Shown: positions 36,096 through 48,573 of the stretch, one piece after another | How positions within the stretch are numbered: position 1 is the first letter of the stretch | How the letters are laid out: each line of letters begins with the position of its first letter | Assembly: GCA_011800805.1 (NCBI GenBank) | Contig: MPNW01000152.1 | Coordinates: forward strand, 160,993-224,992 | DNA from: Hirudo medicinalis | Taxonomy: Eukaryota > Annelida > Clitellata > Hirudinida > Hirudinidae | Direction of reading: 5' to 3' | Length of the DNA: 64,000 nt | The notes under the pieces: model-generated | The model's database searches: none | Told to the model about the DNA's origin: nothing | Seen by the model: the letters and a program-made list of their open reading frames with translations, nothing else | Translations under genes and position numbers: made by a program

Positions 36096-38163
36096 ATGTG
36101 GGCTCTACAGAATGAATTAAACGGAGAATTACATAATTTTCTCACAGAACGGGAATATTTTGTTGGTCGTAAGGATTGCCACATTACTATCGTAAATGAT
36201 ATCTCGATTAGTAGGAAGCATGCATTTCTAAAGGTTCTACATTCAGAAAAAAGTGTTTGTGATAAATCGAAAAGGTCCACCCTTCTTGTTATTGATATGT
36301 CGAAGTTAGGCACTCGGGTGGGCGAGGAAAAAATAAATAATTCAGAAAGAGCACTGAAAGACGGAGACATACTTGTTTTTGGTACCGGAAACACGAATCG
36401 CTTTAGGGTTGTTTGCAGTCCACTGCTTGTAATCACATCTTGTCTGTCAAGCCATCAAAAAAAGGAGATAAGAAAAATGGTGACCATATGATTTATTGTA
36501 TATAAATGACTTCATTTTAAAAACGACCTTTAAATTAAGTATGATTATTATTGTTATTAAGGAGCTGATTAAGATGTATCCTCATTATCATTAAAATGAA
36601 AACAACTATTGATAAATTCTAACCCTGGAAGGTTTCAATAGCAAGTGTTCCATAAGCAGACAATGTCAGAATTAAACAATAATTTTAATACAATATGCAT
36701 TAAGCTGAACATTTATTTCAAATTAGGAGGAACCCAATTACATTAAGCCTTACAATGAAGGAAATGTACAAATGAATTTGGCAAATTAATTTTAGGTCTA
36801 CAGGCTTGGAGGAAGCATGATGAATGAATGGTGTGAGGGTTGCAGTCATGTCATTATGTCCAATCTCTCGGTTACCATAAAGGTGGCTTGCGCTTTGATC
36901 TCTCAAGCTCTTGTGGTCAATGTGTCTTATTTGAAAGACTTGTTAGATGGCATTGAAACAGGCAAATGCAGCAAGCTACCTCCTGTCGAAGATTACTTGC
37001 CAACCATGGCTGAGTCACAGGTCAATCCTGGTGATGTTTCTTTCACTCCTGATCCCAGGAGATCAATGCTTTTTGTTGGAAAATTATTCATTTTTCTTGG
37101 CAAAGACCAATACGAAAGACTTCGTTCAATTGTGAACCTTGGAGGTGGAGGGAGTCAACTTGTTGATAACATCTCACATTCTCTTGGATTGGAGAAAACA
37201 TTCGAATCTCTAATTTTAAACCCGAGCAACTGCGTTGTTCTTCCAGATGCAAATGCAACTTTTCAGCATCTTCAATCAATTTCTTTACTTCTCAAAAGGT
37301 AACAAATTACATAATTTCTGATTTTCATTGAATATTACGAGTTGGTGATTTTTTAGGTCCAGTCTAAGGATGATACCCGAATCAGAAATTGGATTTGCTG
37401 TTCTCTACTGCAACACTGAGACTTATTGTAATTCTGCAGCTTTCTCTGTGAGTAACTCTCAGAATTTTGGAATCAGCCAAGGCTTGGCGAATCTCAGCAA
37501 AGATCCTCGCAAATTACTGACTGTACAAAATCTTCATCAAGTACAAATAAAAAGGAGGCTAACCTTCCTTGTGCTGATGTTTTCATGAAGTCAATGAGCA
37601 TGGAGGACACTAAAGTTATTCCTGGAGGAGATGACATTAAACCAAGTCCATTGACTCCAGTTGTGCCTGAGGCAAGAGTAACTTTTAATTCAGAAAATGA
37701 AAAAAGTTCCAAGTGTGCTGAAGATGACACCTTATTTAGTATGAGTTTCAGAGAATTAAAAAGAACAGATGATAAAAAGAAGAAAGTCATAAGTCATAAA
37801 GATGAAATGGAAAAACAAGCAGTGTCACATGCCTCTAGTGGTTTTCTGGCTACAAGTTGCATGAATGCAAATTTACAAAATATTGAATTCAAGCAAGAAC
37901 TCAATGCAGAAGGTTGCATTGTTGTTGAGGAGAGGGATTTGCTGAACAAAAGGAAACCTCTGGATCAGTTGTCAGGAGCCAACTTCACTGGAAATGTGAA
38001 AAATTTTAAAAGGTTCCGAAAATATGGTGTCCATGGAAAAGCCAATGACATGCCAGCAAAGAAAATCATTGGCAAAAGGGATCTTGTTCCACATGTCAAT
38101 GCTGACATTTGTGATGCAGTGGTACCCACTTTATTTGAATACTCAGATTCTTACAATAATTAA
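36096..38163 (+). CDS. NBN: Nibr​in, MRN complex subunit
   Basis: Four exons: 36096-36479, 36796-37298, 37357-37447, 37498-38163. They give 547 codons plus stop (human 754). Exon 1 is an FHA domain (EYFVGRKDCHI, NDISISRKHAFL, SKLGTRV). Exon 2 holds BRCT-type sequence (LGGSMMNEWCEGCSHVIMSN). Exon 3 carries PESEIGFAVLYCNTETYC. The C-terminus keeps the MRE11-binding core KNFKRFRK (residues about 494-501) and an FxY near the end (LFEYSDSYNN), as in the ATM-recruiting tail. The acidic EExxxDDL part of that tail was not seen. The protein binds damage-marked chromatin and brings MRE11-RAD50 and ATM to DNA breaks. The 50-base intron 37448-37497 is very short. Without it the frame breaks, so an indel is an alternative. 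Confidence 0.92.
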
Positions 38164-39433
38164 TTTCTTTTTATTTCACTCCATTTAGTGTTTTTTAGTT
38201 TTTGGTTTAAAGGCAAATTAAACATCAAATTTCAAAAACACAATGTTGTTCTTGTGTTAAAGTGACTTTAAAATTTAAGTAGATGGTAGTTGAGGAAATT
38301 TCTTTACTGATGGTAAATCGATGTCCAGTGTCAACATCGTCTAATTGTGTAGGATGTCACTGGACATGGGTCCAAGTACTGACCACTCATGCACGTGCTT
38401 ACAAGTACTAGTTCCATACCAAGTACAAGCACTCAGGGTCCAAGTACGGGTGCCAGTGCAACACTCAAGGCCCAAGTACTTGAAAACTTCACTCAAGAAG
38501 TACCCCAATGTTCAAATATCACCGTGATAAGATATTGCTGTGCTGCTGGCAGTAGTGGGTTTTTGTGTGTCCCGTGGGATAGCCTGGCGCACAGATAAGA
38601 AAAACCTACTATGTCCAGGATCAACCATGTCCGCCCACCCATCTCGGCGGCCATGCTCCTGGGTTGGTTTTATTCAGTTAAGAGGTTTGAGTTATTATCT
38701 GCTATTTCACTTCAGCTACGGAATAAATACGGTTTGCCAAAGATTGGACCGGTATTTCTGCTTGTGACCCTGAACTTTCTCTATTTCTCACATTTTCCTT
38801 TTCAATCTCCTATGCTAACTTTGAATCCAAACACACTGAATCGAAATATAATGATCTATAATAAAATTTTGTTTGTAATTTGGATGTTGAGCTAAATAGA
38901 GAAACTAAGTACTCAAATATTCCATCGATCGCATCCCTGCTCTTTGCAAATATGCAAATTGTCACAATTTTAAGTAATAATACCTTAAACTATAATGTTT
39001 AAAATTACTAAAATAGGTTTTCTTTTAAATATTATTTATGCCATTATTTAAAAACTCAAAATAAATATCGAATAAATTTACAAGCTTTTATTGATGTTTA
39101 CCTAAGGCATGTAGTCTTGAATTTGGCCGCCGCGAACTAAAGCGTGCATTGCGGATTAATATTACCGTGCGTTACAGAAAAATATACTTTTGGGATATTT
39201 TAATTTACTGAATTCAGATTTTTGCTTACATTTGAAAACAGAACGTGAAAGGTTCGATTGTAATGGTATTTCATGTCATCGATCATTAAATAAACCACAA
39301 CTTTTTTTATAAGTAACATTAGAATTTTGTAATTATTTGGCTAATTTCATTACGATAAACTTATTTAAGCGCATACATATTAAAAAGAACATCACAAATA
39401 CATTAAACCCATGAAACTAAGTATAACAAAATT
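38164..39433. other. NBN 3' flank and spacer to ELYS
   Basis: Contains a cluster of CAAGTAC heptamers (38373-38503) followed by a GC-richer patch to about 38780 that resembles an interspersed repeat. No gene is supported. Confidence 0.5.
38370..38505. repeat. Cluster of CAAGTAC heptamers
   Basis: Five exact copies at 38373, 38402, 38420, 38441 and 38473 and one variant (GAAGTAC) at 38497, spaced 18-32 bases. The spacing is not constant, so this is not a simple tandem array. Confidence 0.7.
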
Positions 39434-42400
39434 ATGTTTAGGATGGACAGAATTGCATTTTCTCATGCAACAACCACTGCCTTAGCAACAAAATCGAGTT
39501 TCAATGCAGAGCATATATCATCTTTTTCATCAGGTAATGATTGTTTATATTTGGTAACAATTGGTTTGATTTTTCATTGAGACTTATGTAAGCCTTGAAA
39601 CAGATGTGAACTAAAGCTCTTTTCTAACTTAAAGGTGGTTCATTTGGATGGATCACCAATGGCAATCAATTGGAGGTGTTCAGTAAGAACAATGGAAGTC
39701 GTCTTTCATCATGGATATTTGGAATGGATGGAAAGAAGAAGTACAACACTATCATAACGGCCGTGTGTGAATGCCCGCAGTCACCATACCTTGTTGTTGG
39801 CACAGTCACTGATGATCCTTACACTGCTGGTTCACTTGTTTGCCTCTTCAATGCCAGGACTTCTCAAGTTACAAAAGTCATCACCGTGCCTTATGAGGTT
39901 TGATTGTATTAACAGTACATCAGCATTTATAACATGGCCAACTCCAAAATTATATTAAAACTGTTTAAAATGTCACACTTGATAGGTGATCAAACAGTGA
40001 TTTAGAACAGTTTCTTTTGCACAGTTTTGCATTTTTAAGAGACCCTGTTTTTATTTATTTTATCTATTAACAAATTCATCACAAAATGCATTTTTAATGT
40101 AGTTTATGGTCCCTTGAATGTTTGTGGTCTTGTGAGCACATTGATGCTATGCAAATGAATCCTGATTCAGATAATAAAATCATTGATTTTGTATGTGATG
40201 TTGTTAAAGATAAAAAATAGTTTAATGTTTTCCAAATTAATTTGAAGGTCACCTCCCTCGAATATGTCTGCGGTCGGTCGAGCGAGCAATCGGACCTCAG
40301 TAAAAGAATGGACAACTTTGATGGGATTGTTGCAATGGGAACATATAATGGACACATCTATTTATTGGGTTTGTATTCTTAAAAGTGTAATGTTTTTATT
40401 GCCTGGTTGAACGAATAATGTTCCATCTGAAACATCTGCAGATTTGAAATTGTGTCAGCATTCTCAGACATCAGAAAAGTATCCAGGATCGATCGTCAAG
40501 GATGACAAAGTCACTCGCCTCCTTCAGAATGAGCAGCACACTGTTGTATGGCTTGGAGGTAATAGAGTTTTAAGCAATTACAATTAAATGTTTTATAAAT
40601 TTTATTATTTTTATTTTAAATGCATTATTCAATTGAATCAATTTTTAAACTTGTTAATTTCATTTTTTAGATGCTTCAAAGGGAGAAAAATCAAAATCAT
40701 CTGGTCAGACATTGTATTTTTGAAGATTATTATAAGTCAACGATGTTCCTGTTTCTCTTAAATGAATTATATCAAATCAATTTTCCCCAAATAGATCTTT
40801 ATATCAGTTCTCTAAAATTCTTGAAGAAGACTAATTTGCTTGCTGTTGGATTGAGCAGTGGTGTCATGGAACTCTGGGACCTTAAAACTCTTGAACTTAT
40901 GTAAGTGATGTTTGATTGCCAGCCTTGATTTGATTGCCAACTTTGTCTTTGACTTTTTTAAACAGTTTCAGCAATTTTGTTGGCGAGCCAAGGAAAGGCA
41001 TCATGATAAGCAACTTTGTATTCCAAGAGCCTGAAAATGATCCAAAGAATGTTTGCTACTTGTGGGTGTTCTACATGCCGACTCAAGGGAGTCCAAAGTG
41101 GGTGTTCTGCTATGCGTTTGCATATTTTCTTCTATTTCTGATTAATAAATCATCTGTCATAATCATCTTAATGGATAAACCAATTGACATCAGGTCCATA
41201 GGACAAGCCTTTCTCCTTCAAATGATCTTCCAGGACAGGTCATATGATTCAGTGGAAGGCTACATGTACAATGTAAGTACAAACATTACTCAACCATTTG
41301 TAACTAACTATAATCAAAAATCTTTTTTTTTAAATTCAAAGAGATTTTTGAGTGCCTTTCTCCGTTTTTCGCATCCACTGTGCTCGAGTCTCGATGCACG
41401 TTTTATGGCTCCAAGCAAACTTCTTTACTGTGCCTCTCTCTCCAGCGGAGTCCACGAATGCACGGACATGTCGGAAGACGGTATGACATGTTTTGATCTA
41501 TCCAAGAGTGAGTTATTATTTCAGTAAATGATTGCATAACAACAACAGATTACTGCCAAGTGGATGATTTGATGGTGGCCGTATGGCAGGAAACAAAGGA
41601 GAACGGCATCCCGCAATTGTACCTCTTAAGCTTTGACCTTAACCAGTGGTACCATTGCCAGATGCCTTCCTCTACTGAGTAAGTCCACGTAACTTTTGTA
41701 AATGCTTTTCCTGCATAAATCATGTTGATTCATTACATATTAATATCTTCAAATTATGATATTTTGTATAATTTTTTGAATTGTAATATTTGTCCCCTTC
41801 AGCTCAGACCATTACATTTCAATGGTGGACATGTTGACTGTGCATGAATTGGATGAACTTGAGAAGCATAAGGATGTTGTGGTGAGTGCATTTTTATGCT
41901 CTTAAACCTCACATGTGAAGAGGATATTCTGATTAGACAAGGAAAGTGACTCGTTGATTGTCAATATTGGGAATCGAGGACATTAGCACTCAAATGAGCA
42001 GAAGATCATAAATACGACAACTTTGTTTTTAGTACGTCAAGGTGGAAGCTGCAATTTCATCTGAGAATCACAGCACGACTGGAGTTCTTCGGCTGATAGA
42101 CTTTGGTCGGTTGAGACATTATTTGTCGATAAATAATTTTACATTTTGCACCAGAGAATCGTTTCTAATCGAATAAACATTTTCATTTAAGAACTCACTG
42201 CCATCACCCCCTCTGGTCTTGTTTTTGAGAATATTATGAATACTGCCACACAGGTAGATATTCCACATGTGGAATTATTGAGGGTTTCACCTGGAACTCA
42301 TTGTTTTAGCATGCTACTAGTCACTTTGAAATGTGCATTAGAATACCATTTTATTATTTTCAGATGTCACGTGAAATTGAACAATGTCAACATGTGCTCT

Positions 42401-44920
42401 TTGATAAGACCTCTTATTATGAAATGTGTTACAGACTCAGAGAACTCCATAATGTTGATTCGAGTCCAATGAGTATCACTGAGGTTTGCAGTTAACATTT
42501 GAAATAAAATAAGATTGTGGAGATTTGATATTTTCTTATTTCCTTCAGACCAGTGAGCATTTTTCTCTCCTCTCCGCAATTATGGACCACGGTGCTGTTG
42601 GCGTCATGGTTTCCATCGTGCGACAGTTGGCATGCGCTCGATTCTCAGGTACAATTTAAATAGAAATGAATTTGCGGATCAACTTTTATTAAATGTTTCC
42701 ATTACTTTCCAGGGGTGGAGTCCTTCCTGACATTGGAGCATGTTGTCGAATGGTCGAAACACAAACTTCTATCTGCTAAGAAAAAATTCAACAAGCTGAG
42801 TTAGCAGTGCTTTTGCACAAATTAAGCTTAAATAACTTGCCTTCAAGCTGAATAAAAACTGGAAGTTGTAATCCATAACATTTCACAAGATGACAATTAC
42901 AAGCAATAATTTCACAAGATGACAATTACAAGCAGTAATATTAATGTAAAGTATTTTCTCTTGCAGTCGTGCTTCTACTTGAGCATGGACCCGCTCAAAT
43001 TGACAGCCAGAGCCTGCGTAGTTTTAATAAATGCAAGACGGTCGTCCATCGACTGGTGGTCGTCCTCTCAGAAATGGCGGCATCGCCCGATGCCGTCTCG
43101 GACGAAGGCAAGTTTATGCTCATTCGTATTCGCACGATCGTTTGTCATTCCCGGTTTCGGCCGATCGCGTGAAGTTAATCGGTTCGTTATGCAGCACTAA
43201 TCGTTAAGCCTTAATTTTTAAGTCGACACATTTTTATTAATTTAATTAACCAACTTTTATCAGCGAAGCCTCACTTGTTTACTTGCCTGTCTCTTGCCAT
43301 GCACGTCGAGAAGTTCGTGTGCGCGTCCATGTGGTTCCTCAACGCCGATCCCATGTGCTTCTGTCACGGTTTGTTAAGAACCAGATGACTTTAAATTCGT
43401 CGTTAAACTAATTTTTTATTTATGCTTAAGGTGCTCTGATTGGTGGAAGTTTGTCCAGTCAGGTAGTGGACAATTACAAATCCAGAAGGCTCCAAATCTG
43501 TGGAAGGTTCCTCATATTTTATACGTCGACACGAATGCTTTTGAAAACATTCCTTAAGTTCTGCGGCACGTTACATTCTACAATGTCGTGATACATTCGT
43601 TTCAGGAAACTTGTGATAGATTTCATAGTTTCTGGGGAAGGACAGCTAATTAGGAACCACTTCAAGCAACTTTCAAACTCTCCAGACTACCCGCCATCGA
43701 ATCTTGAAGTTAGAAACAGATTTCGATGCATTTTGATTTTGATGATTGATCAATGTTTGGTTTTCACATTTTACAGACATTATTGGGAATTTATCTCCTG
43801 CCTGGTGTGAACATCAGGTCAAAGCATTTCATCTCCTTGTATTTCCTTGAGGATCTGCTCCAAGGAGCTTCTGAGATGACTGTCAGTTTCATTTTGCTAG
43901 TTTTAACTGACCACTCCATTGACGTTATAACTAACAACTTAAATTGTTTTGCAGAGATCTAACATGTTATCCACATTTGCCTCCCAGTTGAAGATCCCCC
44001 AATCATTTGCAGAACTTGTTAGGGCCTCATGGTATCTGGATCACCAACAATTCAAGGTTTGAATAGATTTCTTTTTTCAGTTTTAGTCATTCATGAAATA
44101 TTGTTATAAACAAATCAGGAAGCTTACAAGATCCTCCATCATCTCCCAAAAGATGGCTCTGTTCACTCACACTTCTACCCCAACATGGTCAAGGGGTTCT
44201 TGGAGGGCAAAGAACTGGAATTTGCGATTCAAGTGTCCAGAAAGTTTTTGTTGCCAATTGAAAATGAGGAAGGCTGCTGTGTTTTTCTGGAAGCACTTGC
44301 TGTGAATGGGTGAGTGGTTTTTCATGAGGTGATGTCTTAAAGAAATTGCTTTAACTCTTTTGTCTAATTTCATGTTTTAGTAAAATTGGTGAGGCTTACC
44401 GGTCTTTAAAGCACCACGCACCAAACTACACAGATTGTTTTGCAAAGGTCATGGCCAAATATGGTAAAGGTGAGCTCCTTTTGAATGTTCACAAAAAAAA
44501 GTGGAAACAAGCAACACATTTTAACATTGAATTCATGATTTGTTTTTTAAGGTGAGTTTTTGAAAGAAGTCCTCAAAACTCCGATGCTTGCGGACGAAAG
44601 GTGTCGGACGTATTTCCAAACGTTCGAGTCTGCAGCTCTTCCTCCCATCAATATTGAACTCTTCAACGAATCAAACTTGAAGGTTCACTTAAATCATATA
44701 TTTTATTAAACATCGTTTTCTTAAAGCAAGCATTGTTACAGTCTTTGATAATTTTGATGTCATAATTGATTTACCTGTTTTCATTGTTGTTAATTCGGCC
44801 AACATGGAACCTGCTATTTGTCATCAATTTTTTCTAATTATTTTAAGATTAAGACAACTAAAGTCTACCAGAGGTTCAAACATCGGCAACTCCAGATAGC
44901 CGTAGAAAAGAGAGGTACTT

Positions 44921-44959
<39 letters not shown>

Positions 44960-47903
44960 GTTAATTTATAATGCGCCATTTGCATAGCGTCAGAGGCGCC
45001 TACCGCCTTGTACACCGTAAAAGACAATTTAAGTACGCATTTATATAATGTTTTGTCATGTCAACAGAAGCATATTTCAAAGAGAGCATGGAGGCTTCTG
45101 CCAAAAATTCAGAAAAGAAAAAATCCAAGAAAGACAGTCACATGAATTTTGTACTTTCAAAGTTGGTGATCGTCATTTGCTCATGTTGAGATTAAATTCT
45201 ATTTATTTTTATTAATAATTATTACATAACTTTCCTATGGGAAAAAAAGCATATCTGAGATGCAGATTATCTTGCAATGCTCTCCCTGCAGATCGGCATC
45301 CACAAATCCAAAAACGGAATCGGAAGAAGTTATTGACGAAGCCTATCTGCAGCCGAGGTATTCATCGACTGCTCTTGCTTGCATGAGATTATCCTGATTT
45401 ATCTGACGTCGTTCATTTATAGAAATTTTGAGGCTGAAGATATGAAGTTTTTAGAGGTTCCAGTGCCAAACAAGCTTCTTCTCTCTCCAAAGGGGACGGT
45501 CGTTCGCCACCCTTCCATTCTTTCAAAGCCGAGAAGCACCTCATCACACAGCGGTTGGTTTCAAAACACAACTTGTTTGACACCTGTATGAATTATTTCA
45601 TTCAATTTACAGGTGATTCTGCAGCTTCATCCAAGCAAATAAGATTTGCAGAACCAGAACAAAATACTCTGCATTTCATTGGTGACACCTCACTTCATAT
45701 TTCAGCAGAAAATGAAATGTGTATGTGCTCTCTGATTCTACTTCTCTTGTGAAATTATTCCAAGACTTTTCTTTGTTGCAGGTCCGACAATTGAGGAGGA
45801 ACCTGATGAAGATGACAATTCTGGTGAGAACAAGTCTTTTGTCTTGTTTTTCTTGTAAGTTTTGAAAATGACATGCATTGTTGGATTTGTCAGAAGCAAC
45901 TCTGCAGGAAGAATCTTGCAACGATGACATGGAAACACCATCGAGAGGCTCAGGTGATTAGCTGTTTTGTTATGCTGTGCTATGTTACGCTCTTTTCAAG
46001 TTAGTTTTCCACATAGCAAGATATGATTTTTTGACAGTGAAAGCATCAGAAGAAATAGAAGAAGTGGAAGACACCTCATTTACCTGTAAGAGTCCCAAAT
46101 AATTTGTAAGATTCCCGAACAAATGATTGTAACCATCGGGAAACATCCTAAAAGATTTTTGATGGCCCAATCTGTATAATCTTGTAAGTAAACATTAATA
46201 ATTGTACAGATTATGAAGCTGAAAGCAATATTGTTCAAGACGAGCCAGTAGTTGAACGACATGAGTTTGAGATGTCAGAAACATTCAGCGAAGAATCAAT
46301 TGAAGTTACAGAGCCAAGCAGGTCAATTTGAGATATTTTCAAGTTTTTCAGTTATTTAGAGACATAATTATGGATTTATTATTTTTAGGGGGAACCAAAA
46401 TGTTCAAGATTTTGATCAAGTCTCAGTGTGCACCAATGAAATCTCAGAAGCTGAAAGTTTACAGGCATCTGAAGGTAGGGATTTTTATAAAGTTAGGTTT
46501 ATTTAGTTACTTGTGGACTTAGTTACTTACACTTAGTTTCTTTTATTGTGCAGTACCTGATGAAACTCTAAAAAGACCTCCTCTGAGAAGATCTAAAAGA
46601 TCATTAGGTACCTTGATGGAGGTTAAATCAAATGGGTATTTTGAATGTAAAAATTTTATTGCTTTAAAGCTCCTGAAACTCCGATAAGGAGGTCATCGCG
46701 TCTGACCTCTCTCGCCAACGGAGCGCCTCCTCGGCAGGAACCGCAAGACCGACCGACCAAGCGCATCAAATTTGAAGATGCAAATGCGGATAGTTTCATT
46801 GCAAATCCTCAACGAGAAACGAGAAGTTGTGACGCAAAAGAGAAGGATTCTCAATCTGTTGCCTGCCCTCTTATTGCTGAAGATGGTAGAAAAACTCCAG
46901 TTAAGCTTCAGCAAAACAGTGGAAGTGACACGCCTAGTGGAAGGAAGAATGCAAGGAACAAGAGATCTCGGACCGAAGACGAAAGCGACGAGCCAAAAAC
47001 TCCCGGTAAAAGAAAACGTTTGGAAGAAAACAGCTGCAAAACCCCCACAAAAAGTGAGGTGATTGAAAGTCCTGTCATCGCCAAAACACCAAGGAGAAGC
47101 AGGAAGAATTCTGTCAATTCTGTTGTCGAAGTCCAGGAGGAGAAGAAATCACCTTCAAGAAGAAGGAAAGACGACGTCGGCACGACGAGCACGAAGGAGG
47201 AAAACATTCGGGAGGTCGAAAAGGCAGGAGTGAAGGCGAGGACTTTGGACGGTGAAGGACCACTCACTCCTGCTCAAAAGGCCATCAGAATGAAGAGGAT
47301 TCTCAGAGAACAGGAAGCTGCCAAGGTGGGTTAAATGGTTGGAATTTGGTGGCATAAGAAAGTGGATAATTTGTATGTTTATGTTCTGTTAACAATATTC
47401 ATATGTGGTGAACACCAATTTCAAATCAACAAGGCTTGCAAGCCCAGCAAGTCAAAGGATCCTGATAAAAATGAAAGTGTTAAAGCAACTGATCCATCCT
47501 TACCTGTCCTACGATTCTCAGATCCAATAACCAGTGATAGTCCTCATAAAGGTCAGTTTACAAGTTTACAATCATATATGGAAGCATCAAAAGAAATTCT
47601 TAAATGTGTCCAATGTTGTTGTTGTTATCATTGTTATTATTATTATTGTTATTATTATCATTGTTATTAGTTATTATCTAGCCTATGATCTCTTAGCATC
47701 CTTCTTCTAGGTGATGATTGGTATGTCTAATTAATATGGCATTGCAGACAATTATGTTTTCTGTGTTTTTAGACATTCAAGAAAGTGATTCAACAAAAAA
47801 GTCCGACTATGTTTTTTCACCTCCTCTGACAAGACTGAGGCAAAGAAGGAAGGAAGGAGAGGAAGTCAAATCAGTGGAGAGGACTTCCAGTAGAAAGAAA
47901 TAA
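39434..47903 (+). CDS. AHCTF1: ELYS/AHCTF1, nuclear pore seeding protein
   Basis: A 39-exon model closes in frame to 1,527 aa (human about 2,266). Exons: 39434-39533, 39635-39897, 40248-40368, 40442-40558, 40671-40703, 40795-40900, 40966-41097, 41194-41272, 41342-41507, 41549-41678, 41803-41881, 42033-42105, 42192-42253, 42364-42483, 42549-42648, 42713-42799, 42967-43107, 43264-43368, 43431-43506, 43606-43708, 43777-43881, 43955-44056, 44119-44309, 44381-44469, 44552-44682, 44848-44914, 45068-45161, 45292-45357, 45423-45553, 45613-45720, 45782-45823, 45894-45953, 46038-46085, 46210-46321, 46389-46474, 46554-46607, 46670-47325, 47434-47551, 47773-47903. The N-terminal beta-propeller carries NLLAVGLSSGVMELWDLKTL, FVFQEPENDPKNVCYLWV and LSFDLNQWYHCQMP. 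The helical ELYS domain (about residues 590-950) carries YPPSNLE, SWYLDHQQF and LEFAIQVSRKFLLP. The tail is basic and disordered (TPRRSRK, TPGKRKR) and ends with the conserved FSPPLTRLRQRRK. ELYS recruits Nup107-160 to post-mitotic chromatin. The start could also be ATG 39443. Intron 17 has a GC donor. Confidence 0.93.
42876..42940. repeat. Direct duplication in an ELYS intron
   Basis: Two near-identical copies of a unit containing TTTCACAAGATGACAATTAC lie head to tail in intron 16. Confidence 0.8.
44922..45020. repeat. (TAA)n tract plus GCGCC-palindrome element in an ELYS intron
   Basis: A TAA microsatellite (to 44959) is followed by TTTATAATGCGCC...CAGAGGCGCC...TTGTACA. An AATTTATAA-GCGCC / GGCGCC-TTGTACA arrangement is seen at the ends of short elements scattered through many marine and freshwater invertebrate genomes (recollection). 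This may be a remnant of one. Confidence 0.4.
47614..47670. repeat. TTG/TTA microsatellite in the last-but-one ELYS intron
   Basis: A run of TTGTTG/TTATTATTA between exons 38 and 39. Confidence 0.85.
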
Positions 47904-48573
47904 GTTCGGACCGATCGGATGGCGCTCTCCAATGAGATCCTGAAGCATCGCCCGAAAGAAATATTTTAAATGTCGAAGCTGTCGTGCAACTGCTGCTCGC
48001 ACCGATCAGATGCTACATTAAACCAAATTCAATGGTGGTTTTCGATTTATATAAATTGATGAAAATATCTTGTCGACATTGCATTTAATCTTTATGGATT
48101 AAATCTTCAGATATTCGTGTGACGTCGTTGTAATCTCAATTCATCTTTGAATTAATTATGTCTCATTGGTAAACCAGCTGCCTCAAAGTACGATAAAACC
48201 TTCGCCAAACTGATTTGACGGATTGTGCTTCAAGTTGTAGTGGCAATGAGACTAATATTCTGATTGGGTTTGAGTTTTGAAACCTTTAAGAGATGATTGG
48301 ATATAATCGGTAGCTGGGTGCCGATGCAGTGTGGTTAATTTTCCAATTGGTCAGCCGCTCGTATTTTATTAATTCCGCATTTTGGTTTTACGTTGTTTTT
48401 TTTCTATAAATTAAATCACCAAGCAAATGATCATTCGTTAACAATGTTACCGTTTACGGACTTCTTGAATTGTGCCCCTTTAGAAATTCTTAGAAGCACA
48501 GAAACATCACTAGAAAACTTTGCCGCAACATAAATTGTTACGTGGCGCTTGTTTACGAGGAGGTCGATCAGAG
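47904..48573. other. ELYS 3' flank and upstream region of the next gene
   Basis: No coding structure. The downstream gene could alternatively start at an in-frame ATG at 48520, but the signal peptide favours 48574. Confidence 0.5.
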
